Shown: positions 9,882 through 20,834 of the stretch, piece after piece
Layout: every line of letters starts with the position of its first letter
Position numbering within the stretch: the first letter of the stretch is position 1
Source of the DNA: Ailurus styani
Lineage: Eukaryota > Chordata > Mammalia > Carnivora > Ailuridae
Reading direction: 5' to 3'
Length of the DNA: 64,000 bases
Assembly (NCBI GenBank): GCA_002007465.1
Contig: LNAC01000340.1
Coordinates: 270,850 to 334,849, forward strand
Made by a program: the position numbers and the translations under genes
Notes under the pieces: model-generated
Seen by the model: only the letters and a program-made list of their open reading frames with translations
The model's database searches: none
Told to the model about the DNA's origin: nothing

Positions 9882-10060
9882 GTAGTTGAAACAACATGGG
9901 CTTCGGAGCCAGCTCTACCATTTACTAGCTGAGTGATCCTGGGGCTCTCCTTGGAACCTCAGTTTCTGACTTGTAAAATGGGTTGCTGTGAGAATTTAAT
10001 GAAGCAATGGATGCTAAGTAACAAGGTCAAGCACATTATTGAGACTCCAAGGATCTTGGT
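9882..10060 (+). mobile_element. MIR SINE, sense
   Basis: 'CATGGGCTTCGGAGCCAG', 'CTACCATTTACTAGCTGAGTGATCCTGG', 'AACCTCAGTTTCTGACTTGTAAAATGGG' and 'TGTGAGAATTTAATGAAG' follow the MIR order. Confidence 0.85.
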
Positions 10061-10620
10061 TATCTTTACGTTATCCATACAAACTCCCAACCAATTTGTT
10101 CTCCTGTCCCAGACTCAAACATCTCTGCCCTCCACAGCTCATGTGTCCTGCTACCCCAGAACTCGGATCAGGAAGGCCCTGCCACCTCAGCATGCGCCAG
10201 AGAAACATTCAAGAGAGTAAAATGAATCTATGAAGTCATCTCTTTAGATTAACCACGGAGATAGTATTTGCTCTCCTGAAAATAATTTCAACCATAGTTT
10301 TGTGCAGCCCTGGAAACATTGCTTTCCAGAGAAAGCTATGTTGTGTGTCAAGAGAATATGAAAAAAAAAAGTAGAAAGAAAACAATGATCTGGCTTATTG
10401 CCCTGCAGGTGTGATCCCCTTGGGCTGGTTGAGCAGCTGATTTATTTGCAAGGTTGTTACTCATTTCACAAGTTCAAGCATTCTGCTATTTTCATTGTTC
10501 TGGCTTACAATGTGTAAAAACATGCGGAGACATACACACACAGACAGATAAACCCAGACTTTCCCTCTTAGGAAGCAAAGGGCAGAGAGGTAGCAGAAAA
10601 AGGCGTTAAAGAAAAAGCAG

Positions 10621-10860
10621 GGGGCGCCTGGGTGGTTCAGGGGGTTAAAGCCTCTGCCTCCGGCTCAGGTCATGATCTCAGGGTCCTGGGCCAGAATCGG
10701 GCTCCCTTCTCAGCAGGGAGCCTGCCTCCTCCTCTCTCTCTGCCTGCCTCTCAGCCTACTTGTGATCTCTCTCTCTCTGTCAAATAAATAAATAAATACA
10801 TAAATAAATACATAAATCAATCAATCAATCAATCAATCAATCTATCTATCTATCTTTAAA
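10621..10860 (+). mobile_element. CAN SINE, young mustelid-type, sense, with TSD
   Basis: Head 'GGGCGCCTGGGTGGTTCAGG', complete body, and a long tail of AAAT, CAAT and CTAT tetramers (10783-10857). It is flanked by an identical 13 bp repeat (AAAGAAAAAGCAG) at 10608-10620 and 10861-10873. It inserted right at the 5' edge of the next, older SINE. Confidence 0.96.
10783..10857. repeat. Mixed tetranucleotide repeat in the SINE tail
   Basis: AAAT units drift into CATA/AAAT mixtures, then six CAAT-type and about four CTAT units. Tail slippage after insertion is the simplest origin. Confidence 0.9.
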
Positions 10861-10873
10861 AAAGAAAAAGCAG

Positions 10874-11089
10874 GGGCCCCTGCGTGGCTCAGCTGGTGGA
10901 GCATCTGACTCTGGGTTTCAGCTCAGGTTACGTGAGATCGAGCCCCACCTTGGGCTCCATGCTCAGAGCAGTCTGCTTGAGACTCTCTGCCTCTCCCTAT
11001 GCACCCCCCACTCTGCCCTGCTCATGCACACAAGTGTGCTCACTTGCTCTCTCTAAAATAAATAAATAAATCTTAAAAAAAAAAAAAAA
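10874..11089 (+). mobile_element. CAN SINE (older type), sense
   Basis: 'GGGCCCCTGCGTGGCTCAGC', 'GCATCTGACTCTGGGTTTCAG' and a body with 'GCTCATGCACACAAGTGTGC', then AAATAAATAAATCTTAAA and a poly-A of about 15. The diverged head shows it is older than its left neighbour. Confidence 0.95.
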
Positions 11090-11334
11090 GTACCTGCGCA
11101 GACCAAATGGCCCCGTTGCTCCGATTTTGGGAGTGGTACCTATGCCATCGTCACCCACTACCCGGCCTGCCTGGGACACAGCGGTGGCAAGGGAAGGACT
11201 GGGGTGTGGGGCTGCGGATGGGGGTTTCTCCTCCCCATTGTGGGGACAATGAAGATAGCATTCCCTGGTTATCTATTTCTCCGCCAGTTTTTTAATCTCT
11301 TGAAAGCCTAGGGGAGCAGCACGTGGCGAGGAAA

Positions 11335-11500
11335 GAGGAAACAGATTTGAAATCAGAGGGGCTGGGCCTGCTTTGCTATATGCTGATCCTGTGACTTTGG
11401 GCCAGTTACTTACTCCCACCTGTGACCCTCAGTCTCCTCATCTCTGAAATGGGCATCATCGGATCTACCGGCCTATGGTTCTCATACCCTTTAAGGGAGG
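11335..11500 (+). mobile_element. MIR SINE, sense
   Basis: 'GATCCTGTGACTTTGGGCCAGTTACTTACTC' and 'CTCAGTCTCCTCATCTCTGAAATGGGCATC' are the MIR central core. Confidence 0.85.
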
Positions 11501-11649
11501 GAATGTGTGTGAAGGTCTTTCTGTCACCCCCAGAGCACGCCTCCTTCAGGCTTCTTCATCTCGGGGATGCGCACCAGACATTGTCCCTCGGTGTCAAAGG
11601 GACACACACTGAACACGTCACACACAGGCCTTGAACACTGGCTGTCCCC

Positions 11650-12325
11650 AGACCTGCTCCTCTAGCCTCTTCCCCCTGCTTCCAGGGCTCCAGCCCAAAC
11701 CATGGACCCTGCCTGGCTCCTCGGTCCTCTTATACCCCCATCCAATCTGTCTGTTGCCTCTTCTTGTTCAGAATAATCTCAGAACCACTTCCCAGTAGCC
11801 CCACTGCTGCAGCCCAAGCCACCATGTTGTCTCTGACTGAGATTACTGCTACAGCCCCCGGAGTGCTCTCCCTGCTTCCAACCTGGCCTCCACACACCTG
11901 GATCTATTCTCAACACACCAGCCAGGTGATCATGTCTAAAAAAACCCCACTGGATCAGGTCCCCCCTCTGCTCAAAGGCCTCCGGTGGACCCCACCCCAC
12001 TGGGGTAAAGGCTGAAGTCCTACAGTGCCGGTGTGTGGCTGGATCCACCGCCCCTGGGGCTCACCCGCCATCTCCTTCCCAGTTGGGTCGGTCCCATGAC
12101 CAGGACCTGGCCACAGCCTCCCTGCCCTGGCATTCTCAGCCCCCCACCCCATGCTGTTTCTCCCCACTGAGCTTTCCTGATCTGACATGCTATCTGCTTG
12201 ACTTCTTGTATTCACGGTCAGCTCCGCGAAGGCAGGGATGGTGGTCTCTTGTGTTTCCCTCTCCATACCCAGCGCCCAGAATACTGGATGCGCACAGAGT
12301 AAGCACTCACAGGATGCCCGTGGAA
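11650..12325 (+). mobile_element. L2 LINE, long sense copy
   Basis: Landmarks in order: 'CCAAGCCACCATGTTGTCTC', 'GTGCTCTCCCTGCTTCC', 'AGGTGATCATGTCTAAAA', 'CTGCTCAAAGGCCTCCGGTGG', 'TCAGCTCCGCGAAGGCAGGGATGG' and 'AGAATACTGGATGCGCACAGAGTAAGC'. Only 3' sequence is present. Confidence 0.85.
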
Positions 12326-14082
12326 AGACTTCCAGATGTTTCTTTACAAGAGGCACACTTGATATTCATACTTTGTACTGGATTACAAAGAAACAGCCTG
12401 GACCCATCTAACCAGTGCCATCTTGTCTATATCTGGAAAGAGCTTTGGGCAAGCATTTTGGAATGAGACCAACCAAGCTCGGTCAGCTTCTAGCTGATGC
12501 CCGTAAAGGAGCTGCCGGGAAAGGGGTCTGCTGGGGAAGGGGAGGGGGCTGCAAGGAGAGAGGCGGAGGGTGCCTGGGATTGTGTTGGGAATGTCTGCCA
12601 TGACACCGGGTCTGACAACCTACCGGTCCCCGGCAAAAGCAGGGGCCAAGAAATCCACATGGTGACAGCCATCCTCCCTCCTGTACCCTAACGATGAAAT
12701 GGGATTAAAATAAGCACCAAAGGGAGCCGGAGGCAGGGGGTTGGGGAGGAAATATCCTACACTTGATCCAAGGCTTGGAGTGGAAGATAAAGTAGGCAGC
12801 ATGCACTCTATTCCCATCCACTGGAGGGAAGGTAGCAAGTGACGGTTGAGTCATTACCCAAGCCCTGGATCCAGGCCCTTCTTGTCCTCCATCTCCAAGT
12901 CCCTGCCCAGTCAAAGCCACCTGCCCCCACTCCCTTGCCCCAAGTCCCAGCCTTGAAGAGAACAGGGCCAGATCTCCAATGCCACTGGGCTGAGCTCTCA
13001 GCCCTGGACCATCCCCTCCCAGCTCTCCCCTATCTCTTGCTGCTCTGGGCCAGGTGTCAAAACCCAGGTGGGATCGTGGGAGGCAGCAGCTCTGCCTTAG
13101 GAGGCTGTGGCAGAGCTGACAGGGCAGAACACGCACTGGCTGGGCATGGTGACCATGTGTCATCCTGGCCCACCCAGGGTCCACTCCCCCTGCTTCTCAT
13201 GCCAGCATCTCCAAATTCACCTGCCCTCGCCTGCTCCCTGTGCAGGCAATGCGGCCTCTCTGTCTCCTCTGGGCGGGTCATTCAGAACACCGCTTCCCTC
13301 CAGCAACAGGGGGGCGTATTGGGGGTGGACAAGTTCCCTCATTCAGAGGCAAAAGTGCACTCTCGGGGACCACAGGGAGAGAGGCACTTTATGTCTCCCT
13401 TGCTTGAAGCTGGGAAGGTAGAGCCTGGAAACCCAGTGATTATCGTGCCTCCAAGAAGGGAGGCCATGCCCCCGGGGGAGAGCAGAGCTGAGGACAGTAG
13501 AGCAGAGTCAGGAACCTAATGACATTGTCTGTGTCCCTGGATCCCGCTGTGTCTAAGCCAGACCCCCTGGATGCTTCAGTTATTGAAGGAAGACCCTTGG
13601 CTTCACCCAGTCCAGGCAGGATTTCCACTCGCCAGAAAAGCCCACACGGATACACACCCACAGGCTTGGGCAAGTGGGTTCACTTTCCTGGGTTGCAACA
13701 CGGGGGGTGGGGGCAGGGAGGGCTCGGTGATTATTCTAAGCCCCCTCCAGCTCCGTGCTGTGAGTCTGCGCAGAGAGCCAACCCCATCCACCCAAGTCCC
13801 GAATTCCGGCTAAAGAGGAAGACATGCCCCTCAGTGTCCGGAAGGAAGCAGGCCATGTGGGTGCTAGGCAGGGCCTCCTGGGTCAGGCCTGGGTCCCACG
13901 TGGTCCCTTTTGTACCGAGGGCTAATGGGTATCACAAAGCCTTCCAGGCACCTGCTCACAATCCTGTCAATCCACAGAAGGCTAATTAGTTCTGGAAGCT
14001 GAGCAGCAGAAGGCACGAAGCCAGTGGTCCTGCTCAGTCTCTGTGTATTTATTTGTAAGGCAAGACTCCCTTCTTCTCTAAA
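12326..14082. other. Unique GC-rich block, no gene recognised
   Basis: About 1.75 kb of GC-rich, pyrimidine- and purine-patched DNA. It carries long overlapping frames (226 codons at 12839-13519 on plus, 156 codons at 13519-13989 on plus, 159 codons on minus). They are rich in P, S, G and A, have no motif I know and contradict one another, so I treat them as chance. No CpG excess is apparent. Confidence 0.45.
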
Positions 14083-14300
14083 ACAGGGTTCTATAGCCTC
14101 AACACTACAGATGTTATAGTTCAGAAAATCCTTTGCTGCTGGGGGGCGGTCCTGTGCATTTTAGGAGGTTGAGCAGCATTCCTGGTCTCTAAGCACAAGA
14201 TGGCATCACCTCCCCCACTTACGACAGCTCGGTATGTGTGCAGACATTGCCATGTGCTCCCGGGGGTGCAAATTCACCCCTATTTGAGAACCACTGCTCA
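14083..14300 (-). mobile_element. MER5-like hAT DNA transposon
   Basis: 'GTCCTGTGCATTTTAGGAGGTTGAGCAGCATTCCTGG', 'CACCTCCCCCACTTACGACA' and the terminus 'TTTGAGAACCACTGCTCAG' match a non-autonomous MER5A-type element in reverse. A degraded opposite end is visible near 14083. Confidence 0.8.
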
Positions 14301-14446
14301 GAAGAAGGCCGATTAGCCAAGAGGACAATTCTTGGTTCCAAGACCTGAAGTGTTCATTTTCCCTCTATCCTTCCCTATTCCCACCCAAATCAATCAACCA
14401 ATCTCTCTGTGTGTTTCTCTTTCTCCTTGCTTTTGGGTTTCCAGGC

Positions 14447-14590
14447 ATGGCCCCTGCAGAATTCTGGGCCTCACCTTGGGGCATGACCCTTGGTGCATCA
14501 CTGTGGCTCATCGCTATTTTTGCAGTCAGGGATTCATCTAAGAAGCTGGTGAGTGGACCATCTCCTGACTCAGATGCTGCCTGTGCATAA
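14447..14590 (+). CDS. Candidate small membrane protein frame or exon (47 codons)
   Basis: Hypothetical; no family recognised. An ATG at 14447 with G at +4 opens 47 codons to TAA at 14588-14590. Residues 1-34 are unusually protein-like: MAPAEFWASPWG, then a hydrophobic stretch to about residue 27 (TLGASLWLIAIFAV), then R, D and a KK pair, as in a single-pass segment with a positive cytosolic end. A long pyrimidine-rich tract ending TTTCCAG (14443-14444) lies immediately upstream and a GTGAGT donor-like site lies in frame at 14549, so codons 1-34 could be one exon (14445-14548). It sits between a MER5-like element and a MIR in non-repeat DNA. Chance is a real alternative, because frames this short are common. 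Confidence 0.18.
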   Translation: MAPAEFWASPWGMTLGASLWLIAIFAVRDSSKKLVSGPSPDSDAACA

Positions 14591-14734
14591 GCTCAAAGGA
14601 CATACACGCATACCATTCTGCCTACGATGTCAGAGTCATCAGACCCCTTCTAGCTGGAGCCACAACTCCTCAGAGTTCATGGGGCTTCACCCTTGCTGAC
14701 CTTCTAACAGGCTCAGTCATGTCTGCCTGATAGA

Positions 14735-14880
14735 GCAGAATGAACACAATTTGGAGTCAGAAGACCTTTGCAGTTTGGGCTGTATTACTTAATTAGCTGT
14801 ATGATTTTGGACAAGTGATCTGAACTCACCGAGCCTTGGTTCTGGAAAATTGGGACGACCTCACTGGCTTAGGGCTACAA
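14735..14880 (+). mobile_element. MIR SINE, sense
   Basis: 'TTTGGAGTCAGAAGACC', 'TTAATTAGCTGTATGATTTTGGACAAGTGATCTGAACTC' in degraded form, and 'GAGCCTTGGTTCTGGAAAATTGGG' follow the MIR core. Confidence 0.75.
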
Positions 14881-14889
14881 GGAAAAGAA

Positions 14890-15290
14890 GGCACCATCAA
14901 ATCCAATGATCTCCCAATGTCCATTCTCTCCACTTTTCATTCCACCTGGCCTTCCTCTGCCAGGTTAATCTTCCTAGAGCACAGGTATGGGCATGCTCTC
15001 CTCTGCTCATAAGCATTCCATGGCTCCCTATTTCCTGGAGGACAGCATCCCTTTTTGTCCTCCTTTTGTGGGGTCTGGTTCTAACTTTCTACCCTAGCTA
15101 ACTACTTCTGTGCTTAAACATTTTCTGAGGTTTCAGTAGCCCCACGGCTGCATGGTTCCTGTACCTGGAATGCCTTTCTCCATCCTCACCTCTGTTTATC
15201 CTCTATAAGGCCTGGCTCAAAGGTCACCTCCTCTGGAGGGAGACACAATCTCACCCCACTCTAAATTCCTGTAGCCCTTGGCATCATGGG
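14890..15290 (+). mobile_element. L2 LINE, sense
   Basis: 'CATGCTCTCCTCTGCTCATAAGCATTCCATGGCTCCC', 'CCTGTACCTGGAATGCCTTTC' and 'GGCTCAAAGGTCACCTCCTC' are L2 landmarks in the right order. Confidence 0.8.
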
Positions 15291-15334
15291 TTCTGCCTGC
15301 ACTCCCCAGGAGCAGCTTCGGGCCCAAGGACGTG

Positions 15335-15620
15335 GCTCCGGGTAGCGGTTGAGACCAAGCACACTGAGGCTCACTGTCCTGGATCAAGTCCTAGACACCA
15401 CTTGCTTTCTCCGTTCCTCCCTGGGCCTTCTCCTCTTCAGCTGAAAAATGGAGCTAATAATAGTGCCTCCTTCCAAGAATTGCTGTGTGCATTAAACACC
15501 GTGTCAGGCACTATGCCAAGCTATAGGATCTCATACAGGCTGTCTACGTCAAGTATATTATCACAGTGCCTGGCACAGAGGAGGTACTCAATAAATTTCA
15601 GTACTATCACTGCCATCAGT
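15335..15620 (+). mobile_element. MIR SINE, sense, near full length
   Basis: 'GAAAAATGGAGCTAATAATAGTGCCTCC', 'AATTGCTGTGTGCATTAAA' and 'ACAGTGCCTGGCACAGAGGAGGTACTCAATAAAT' give the MIR middle and 3' end. The 5' part is degraded. Confidence 0.8.
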
Positions 15621-15744
15621 AGCAGGCCCTGGGGAGAGATTAAGAAAAAAGACTTCCACGGGGCTAAGGTAAATTAATAACGACCAATTAAAGGACACAG
15701 ACCAACTTCGAATTCCTTAGTGGCCTCCAAAGGAGGAGAAAATT

Positions 15745-15985
15745 AGAAATAATAACAGCAAACATCTACTTTGTGTTGAGTACGTACTAGGCACTGTCAC
15801 AAGCCTTTTGCATGAATTTACTCTACAATTCCCACTGTAGCCTCAAAGGTGGAGACAATTAGCTCTCTTTTGGGGATGTGGACATTGAATACAGAGAGGG
15901 CAAGTAACTTGCCTGAGATCTCACAGCTGAGCTGGGACTCAAGCCCAGGTCACCTGGGTCTCCAGCCCCTCTACACTCCTGCCCT
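15745..15985 (-). mobile_element. MIR SINE, antisense, near full length
   Basis: 'AACATCTACTTTGTGTTGAGTACGTACTAGGCACTGTC', 'TGAATTTACTCTACAATTCCCACTGTAG', 'GAGAGGGCAAGTAACTTGCC' and 'CTCACAGCTGAGCTGGGACTCAAGCCCAGG' follow the reverse MIR order. Confidence 0.88.
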
Positions 15986-16833
15986 AATGGGGTGTGTTTG
16001 TGATATCTCTCGGGACAGAGACCCTGGGTGGCTCTTCACGGGACACCCTATATCCGGAGAAGACAGTGACAAAGCCCACACAGGAATCTCAAAGGTGCCC
16101 TTATGCGGGCCTATCTGCTGTTTAGTCTGAGCTCTGGCCACAGCCACCTGGGATTGGCCGCCACACAGTAGGCGCAGAGAACATCTGGAGCCCAGATGTG
16201 CCCACCACCCCCTGGGCCAAGAAAACGCATGCATGATTTTCCAAACTTGTTGGTTCTCAAAATATTTTAAAGTGCTTTGCAGTTAGGAGGGAGGAAGCTG
16301 GAGGGCCCAGTTAGAAAGAGCACCTCCAGGAAGAATCTCAAACAAATCCCATTTCCTCTAGTAGCTTTAAACTTCTGCTGGCTCAGGTAGTTCAAAGGCT
16401 ACTACTCCTGGGTCAGGGTCCAGAAGCTGGCTGGGCCCGAGGCCGTTCTGGGGGGCCAGGGGCTGAGGGTCTGGGGAATCCAGGGCAGCCAAGGCAGGAA
16501 GAATGCTTGGATTCCAGATGGTGTGAAGATTAGAGTCCTCTCCAAGACCTGAGATGGGACGGGCGTCAAGGCCCCTGCACCCCAAACCCATTAGTTACAT
16601 AATAAAGATGGAGGAATGAGACTGATTTATTATCTGAGATCCCGTCCTTCCTGAATTTAAGTCACTGTCTCTTTATTCAGACGCTTCAAATGGTGGAAAA
16701 GGAAAAATGGTTCAGCCGTCTCCACTCTCACTGTCTTAACCTGGATCAATTCACTCCCAGTCCTGTACCCCTTCCAGTTCCTCTCTAGCCAATGGTCATT
16801 GCTTTCAAGACTCCAACAAGGTCATGACTTCTT
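15986..16833. other. Unique stretch, no gene recognised
   Basis: No repeat or exon seen in about 0.85 kb. A 74-codon minus frame at 16367-16591 is proline- and leucine-rich and unmatched. Confidence 0.4.
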
Positions 16834-17031
16834 TTTTTTTTTTTTTTTAAGATTTTATTTATTTATTTGACAAAGAGAGAGATTATAAGTAGGCAGAGAG
16901 GCAGGCAGAGAGAGGAGGAAGCAGGCTCCCTGTTGAGCAGGGAGCCTGATTCGGGGCTCGATCCCAGGACCCTGAGATCATGACCTGAGCCGAAGGCAGA
17001 GGCTTTAACCCACTGAGCCACCCAGGCGCCC
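16834..17031 (-). mobile_element. CAN SINE, young mustelid-type, antisense, perfect TSD
   Basis: Poly-T, 'TAAGATTTTATTTATTTATT', 'GGCAGAGAGGCAGGCAGAG' and the antisense head ending 'GAGCCACCCAGGCGCCC'. An identical 16 bp repeat (AAGGTCATGACTTCTT) flanks it at 16818-16833 and 17032-17047. Confidence 0.97.
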
Positions 17032-17047
17032 AAGGTCATGACTTCTT

Positions 17048-17733
17048 AAAAAAACAAACATGTATGACCTATAACTAAATGGCAATTTAAAAATCACCCG
17101 CATATAGTTTCAGCTTTGGGACAAGAATTCCTGTGCTAAACCCACACTAGTCATTGGTGGGAACAGCAGAGCTGGAGGTCTGTGCTTGGAGGGGGGCCTG
17201 GGCTGAGTTGTTACCACAGTGGACGAGCTATTTAACACAAGGCCGGGCTCTCTGTGAGGGTTTTTCTAGGGAGGCTATTCCCCTCCACAAAGGGCTCAGT
17301 ATCAGCCAACTTTGACTTGTTCTGATCAACGGTCTTATTTGATGGCCACTGGGACGGTGTAACCAACTAGGTTCCTCTCTTCCTAATGCCTTCCAGGAAG
17401 CTCAGAACCCTGTTTCTAGGTCACCAGAGCAAGCGCATAGAGAAGGTGGTGAAGCGTTCCCTTCTAAACTCGTTTCATTTCTGGTTCCATTTTGCGTCTT
17501 CACCTCTATTTTTTTTTTTTTATTTCAGTCAGAGTTCACATTTAGTTTACCTTTATATAACCTTGAAAGCAAACTTTAATCCTTTCTGGAACATGTTGGT
17601 AGATAAAATAGAATTAAACGGAATGGAATGAAATAAAGTAACAATGTTAAGCTTGAAGTTCTGAAACATTCCAGGCCTACCCATACATCCAGATGACATA
17701 TCTATAGCATTCACATTGAAATAAAAAGAGTAC
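17048..17733. other. Unique stretch, no gene recognised
   Basis: Non-repetitive apart from a T-rich run near 17508-17525. No exon with convincing splice sites noted. Confidence 0.4.
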
Positions 17734-17949
17734 TGGGGGTGCCTGGGAGGCTCAGGTGGCTAAGCATCCGCCACTTGGTTTCAGCTCAGGTCATGATCTC
17801 AGGGTTGTGAGACTGAGCCCCACGTCAGGCTCCACACTCAGTGAAGAGACTGATTGAGATTCTCGCTCGCTCTGCTTTTCCCCCGACTCATGCTTGCATG
17901 CACACATGCTTGCTCTCAAATAAATAAATAAATTTTAAAAAAATAAATA
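17734..17949 (+). mobile_element. CAN SINE (older type), sense, with TSD
   Basis: 'GGGGGTGCCTGGGAGGCTCAGG' head, 'CACTTGGTTTCAGCTCAGG' body, AAATAAATAAAT tail. Near-identical 15 bp repeats at 17719-17733 and 17950-17964 differ at one base. Confidence 0.95.
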
Positions 17950-18321
17950 AAATACAAAGAGTACATTCTAGCATCTTCTTTCCAAAGGCCCATCAGTATG
18001 GGATTAGACTATTCCCATCCCAATGGATGCATCAGGCAGAAACAAGCTGAAGAGCTGGTGTGTCTGCTAATGACCTTCCCATCCCAAGAAAAAGAGCTTT
18101 CATTGCCATTTTCCCACTAATAAGCATTTAGAGGTGGTCAGTTTTCCATTCTGTTTTCCACAGTGATGTCTCTTGACCTACTCACTGAACTCTATCATGG
18201 ACACATGCAAAAGGCAACAGCAGGAGAGAGGCCCAGGCCCCCTTGACCTTACTTCTGTCAGGGGTGAGAGATGGAAGCAGCCTCATGTCCTCTTTCAAAG
18301 CACAAGCACCAGGGCTTCGAT

Positions 18322-18453
18322 TTTTTTTTTTTTTAATTAGGCTCCATGCCCAGAGTGGAGCCCAACATGGGGCTCGAACTCATGACCCTGAGATCAAGAC
18401 CTGAGCTGAGATCAAGAGTCAGATGCTCAACTGACTGAGCCACCCAGGTGCCC
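18322..18453 (-). mobile_element. CAN SINE, short antisense copy
   Basis: T-run, 'GGCTCCATGCCCAGAGTGGAGCCC', 'TGAGATCAAGACCTGAGCTG' and the head 'GAGCCACCCAGGTGCCC'. Flanking repeats CACCAGGGC[T/C]TCGATTTT differ by one base. The body lacks the pyrimidine-rich 3' half, as in the short CAN subtype. Confidence 0.93.
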
Positions 18454-18644
18454 CACCAGGGCCTCGATTTTGAAGCATAAAGGCCCAGCACACTCAGACA
18501 CAGAAGAGAGATTGATTTAATTGCCCCTCATGAGCCAGCACAGAGCACGGGCAGGTCTGGGGACACAGCTGACGTGGAGTTCTTCTGAAAGTTGGACCCC
18601 CTCCACCCCTCACTGCCAAACTGAAAAAGAAAATTGCTTTCTAT

Positions 18645-18880
18645 TTAGTTCAATTCAACAAGGATTTATTGAGTGCCTGCTATGTGATCCTCATACCAGG
18701 CACAAGTATACGGACACAAAGCGAATAAAGAGTAGATATGTGTGTTTATACGTGCACAAATTAGCAAGTTAGCAAGCAGGCAGATCCATGCACACATACC
18801 TCATGCACTCCCTCCTACATATGTTCCCTGCCTTCAGGGAGCTCACAGTCCAGCTGGGGTGATGGGGGGGGCAGACGCTA
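18645..18880 (-). mobile_element. L2 LINE 3' end, antisense
   Basis: 'TTCAACAAGGATTTATTGAGTGCCTGCTATGTGATCC' is the reversed L2 3' end. 'CTGCCTTCAGGGAGCTCACAGTCCAGCTGGGG' continues the same element after a diverged gap. Confidence 0.75.
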
Positions 18881-19109
18881 GCCTACAATCCTGACTCTCT
18901 CCATTACACCAATTTTTATGGAGGCTCTCCAATGGAGCTTAAGCATCACCTCCTCTGAGAAGCCTGCCCTGATTTCCCTCCAGCCTGTCTGCCCCCCAGG
19001 CAGGTCAGGGGTTCCATATGTCTAGTGACAGTACTGATGCTCTGGGCTATCCCCAGTGCTCTAGTTGTGCTAGGGAGGAATCTGCAGAAAGTTCCCCAGT
19101 GAACTGAGT

Positions 19110-19300
19110 GCCGCTGTGAGTCAGGCATAGTGTCGAATGTTTTTCACGTGTTACTTGCTTCTTGTAGGAGCCTTACGAAGCAGGAGATGTAATTATCTCC
19201 ATTTTGCAGATGGCAAAACTGAGACCCTAGGAGACTGTCTGACGTGTCTTGGTTTCCCCTGCAGGCAAAGGAAAAGCCGGGATGGATCCAGGCCTCTTGA
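19110..19300 (-). mobile_element. MIR SINE, antisense
   Basis: 'GTGAGTCAGGCATAGTGTCGAATG', 'TAATTATCTCCATTTTGCAGATGGCAAAACTGAGAC' and a degraded tail with 'CCGGGATGGATCCAGG'. Confidence 0.75.
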
Positions 19301-19964
19301 CACCCAAAGGTGAAGATGAGGAAGAGGTGATTAGGTGATTTCCAAGGTGCTCATTTTCCACTCTGGCAACTTCCGGCTCCTTGGTCTTTCAGGGAAATGA
19401 AGTTTCTGGACTTCAGTTTAGAAGGAGAACAAAGGGTAGGAAAGAGCCAGCTTGGTGGCTCCCAACTTGCACCTGGCTCGCCAGGAAGGCTCACCAGGAA
19501 GCCTCACAAGGGAGGGGCAGGCAATGGGTGGGGCAGCCTGAGTCAGCCCTGAGCACAGTCTGCTCAGCCTGGATGGCCAGAGGCCCGGCCCACCAGCCAG
19601 CCAGCCAGGCCCCTCTGCCCTACCTCTCACCCAGCGGGGCCCCTTCCTTTGCTTGGCTCTCTCCTCACCCTGTCTACGGAAGGGGTGGTTTGATATTGCA
19701 AAATAAGCAAATCAGGGCCCAGCTGCTGGAGGAATGTTTGCATCTTGCCCCATCCTGCAGAAATGCAATCGCTTGAGTCCCCAGCCACCAAGAACCAATA
19801 TCTCAGATGCCAACACAGTGGCTCTAGGGACCTGGGGAGCTGTAAGGATGCTCTCTGGCCAGGCCGGGCAGTCCTATTCCTGAGGCATTTTGCAACCGTC
19901 AGCAGGCATGGTGTGCTCTGCTGTCAGGAGGCCAGGGGAAGGCCAGAGAACAAATCGGTACAAA

Positions 19965-20180
19965 GGAAAAGTACGTGGGTTTTGGTGTCAGGAGCCCTGA
20001 GTGCAAAGCCCAGCTTCACCCCCGACTTCTCTGTGCCTCAGTTTCCCACTTCTAAAAATGAAGACAACAATAGTGCCTGGGGATCAGATCTGATTTGCTA
20101 GGAGGGGGGAATACAATTGCTCATGTAAAGTCCTTACATCCCAGGGTCTGGCACAGAGCTGCTGCAAGATTCATCCTTGT
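19965..20180 (+). mobile_element. MIR SINE, sense
   Basis: 'GGGTTTTGGTGTCAGGAGCCCTGAGTG', 'CTTCTCTGTGCCTCAGTTTCCCACTTCTAAAAATGAAGAC' and 'AATAGTGCCTGG' follow the MIR order. The 3' third is diverged. Confidence 0.8.
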
Positions 20181-20379
20181 TCTCTTGAGGGGTTACAGTG
20201 CAGGGGCGTCTGGGTCAGATCTGGGTTCTGCTAGGATCCTTGGAGAAGGACCAGAGGAGACAAGGCTGGAGCAGGGCTCCCAAGCAGAAGGCCGGTGCAA
20301 CAGACCCTGGGCAACAAAATGGTTTGCACTCAGCCTTGGGTTCTGTCTGTTACGAGTGCCCTGAATACCCCACTTGCCA

Positions 20380-20530
20380 GCTGAATCATGCTTGGCATCT
20401 ATGTCCATCATATCCTTCGGGAATCACAACAAATGAGTCTAGGTCTTACTGTTATTTCCAGGCTACATATAAGGGAAAATAGGCTGAGAAAAGTCAAGGT
20501 CAAGTCAGACTTCCATTGAACCCATTAGCA
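20380..20530 (-). mobile_element. MIR SINE fragment, antisense
   Basis: Degraded series 'ggaatcacaacaaatgagtctag', 'ttatttccaggctacatataagggaaaataggctgagaaaagtcaaggtca' corresponds to the reverse MIR core. Confidence 0.5.
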
Positions 20531-20834
20531 CACAGAGACTGCTTTCTGATTTTGGGCCTAGGGTGAAACTGTCCCCCAAAGGTACCGGAGGGAGGTCCAT
20601 GTGAAGGGGTGTTACTTAAAAGCAGCCTGAGGAAGTCAAGCTGGGATGGACGTTCGTTGCTGGGAGGTTAATGCTACGACCAGATGAAGTACATGGGAAA
20701 GAAATCATCTTGAGAAACCAGCATGGGGAGAGCCGGGGAAGTCAGGGAGTAAGCTGAGGCTGTGAACTGCGAGTCAAGAAAGCCGAGTCCCTTTTTGATG
20801 GGGCCCAGCATGGGCCAAAGAGATTGGTCCCTTA
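20531..20834. other. Unique stretch, nothing recognised
   Basis: Ordinary mixed sequence. No repeat, exon or motif worth naming seen. Confidence 0.4.

Noticed and set aside
12839..13519. 226-codon plus-strand open frame
   Set aside because: The frame is rich in P, S, L and G with no recognisable motif. Competing long frames overlap it on both strands, and the GC-rich context makes stop codons rare.
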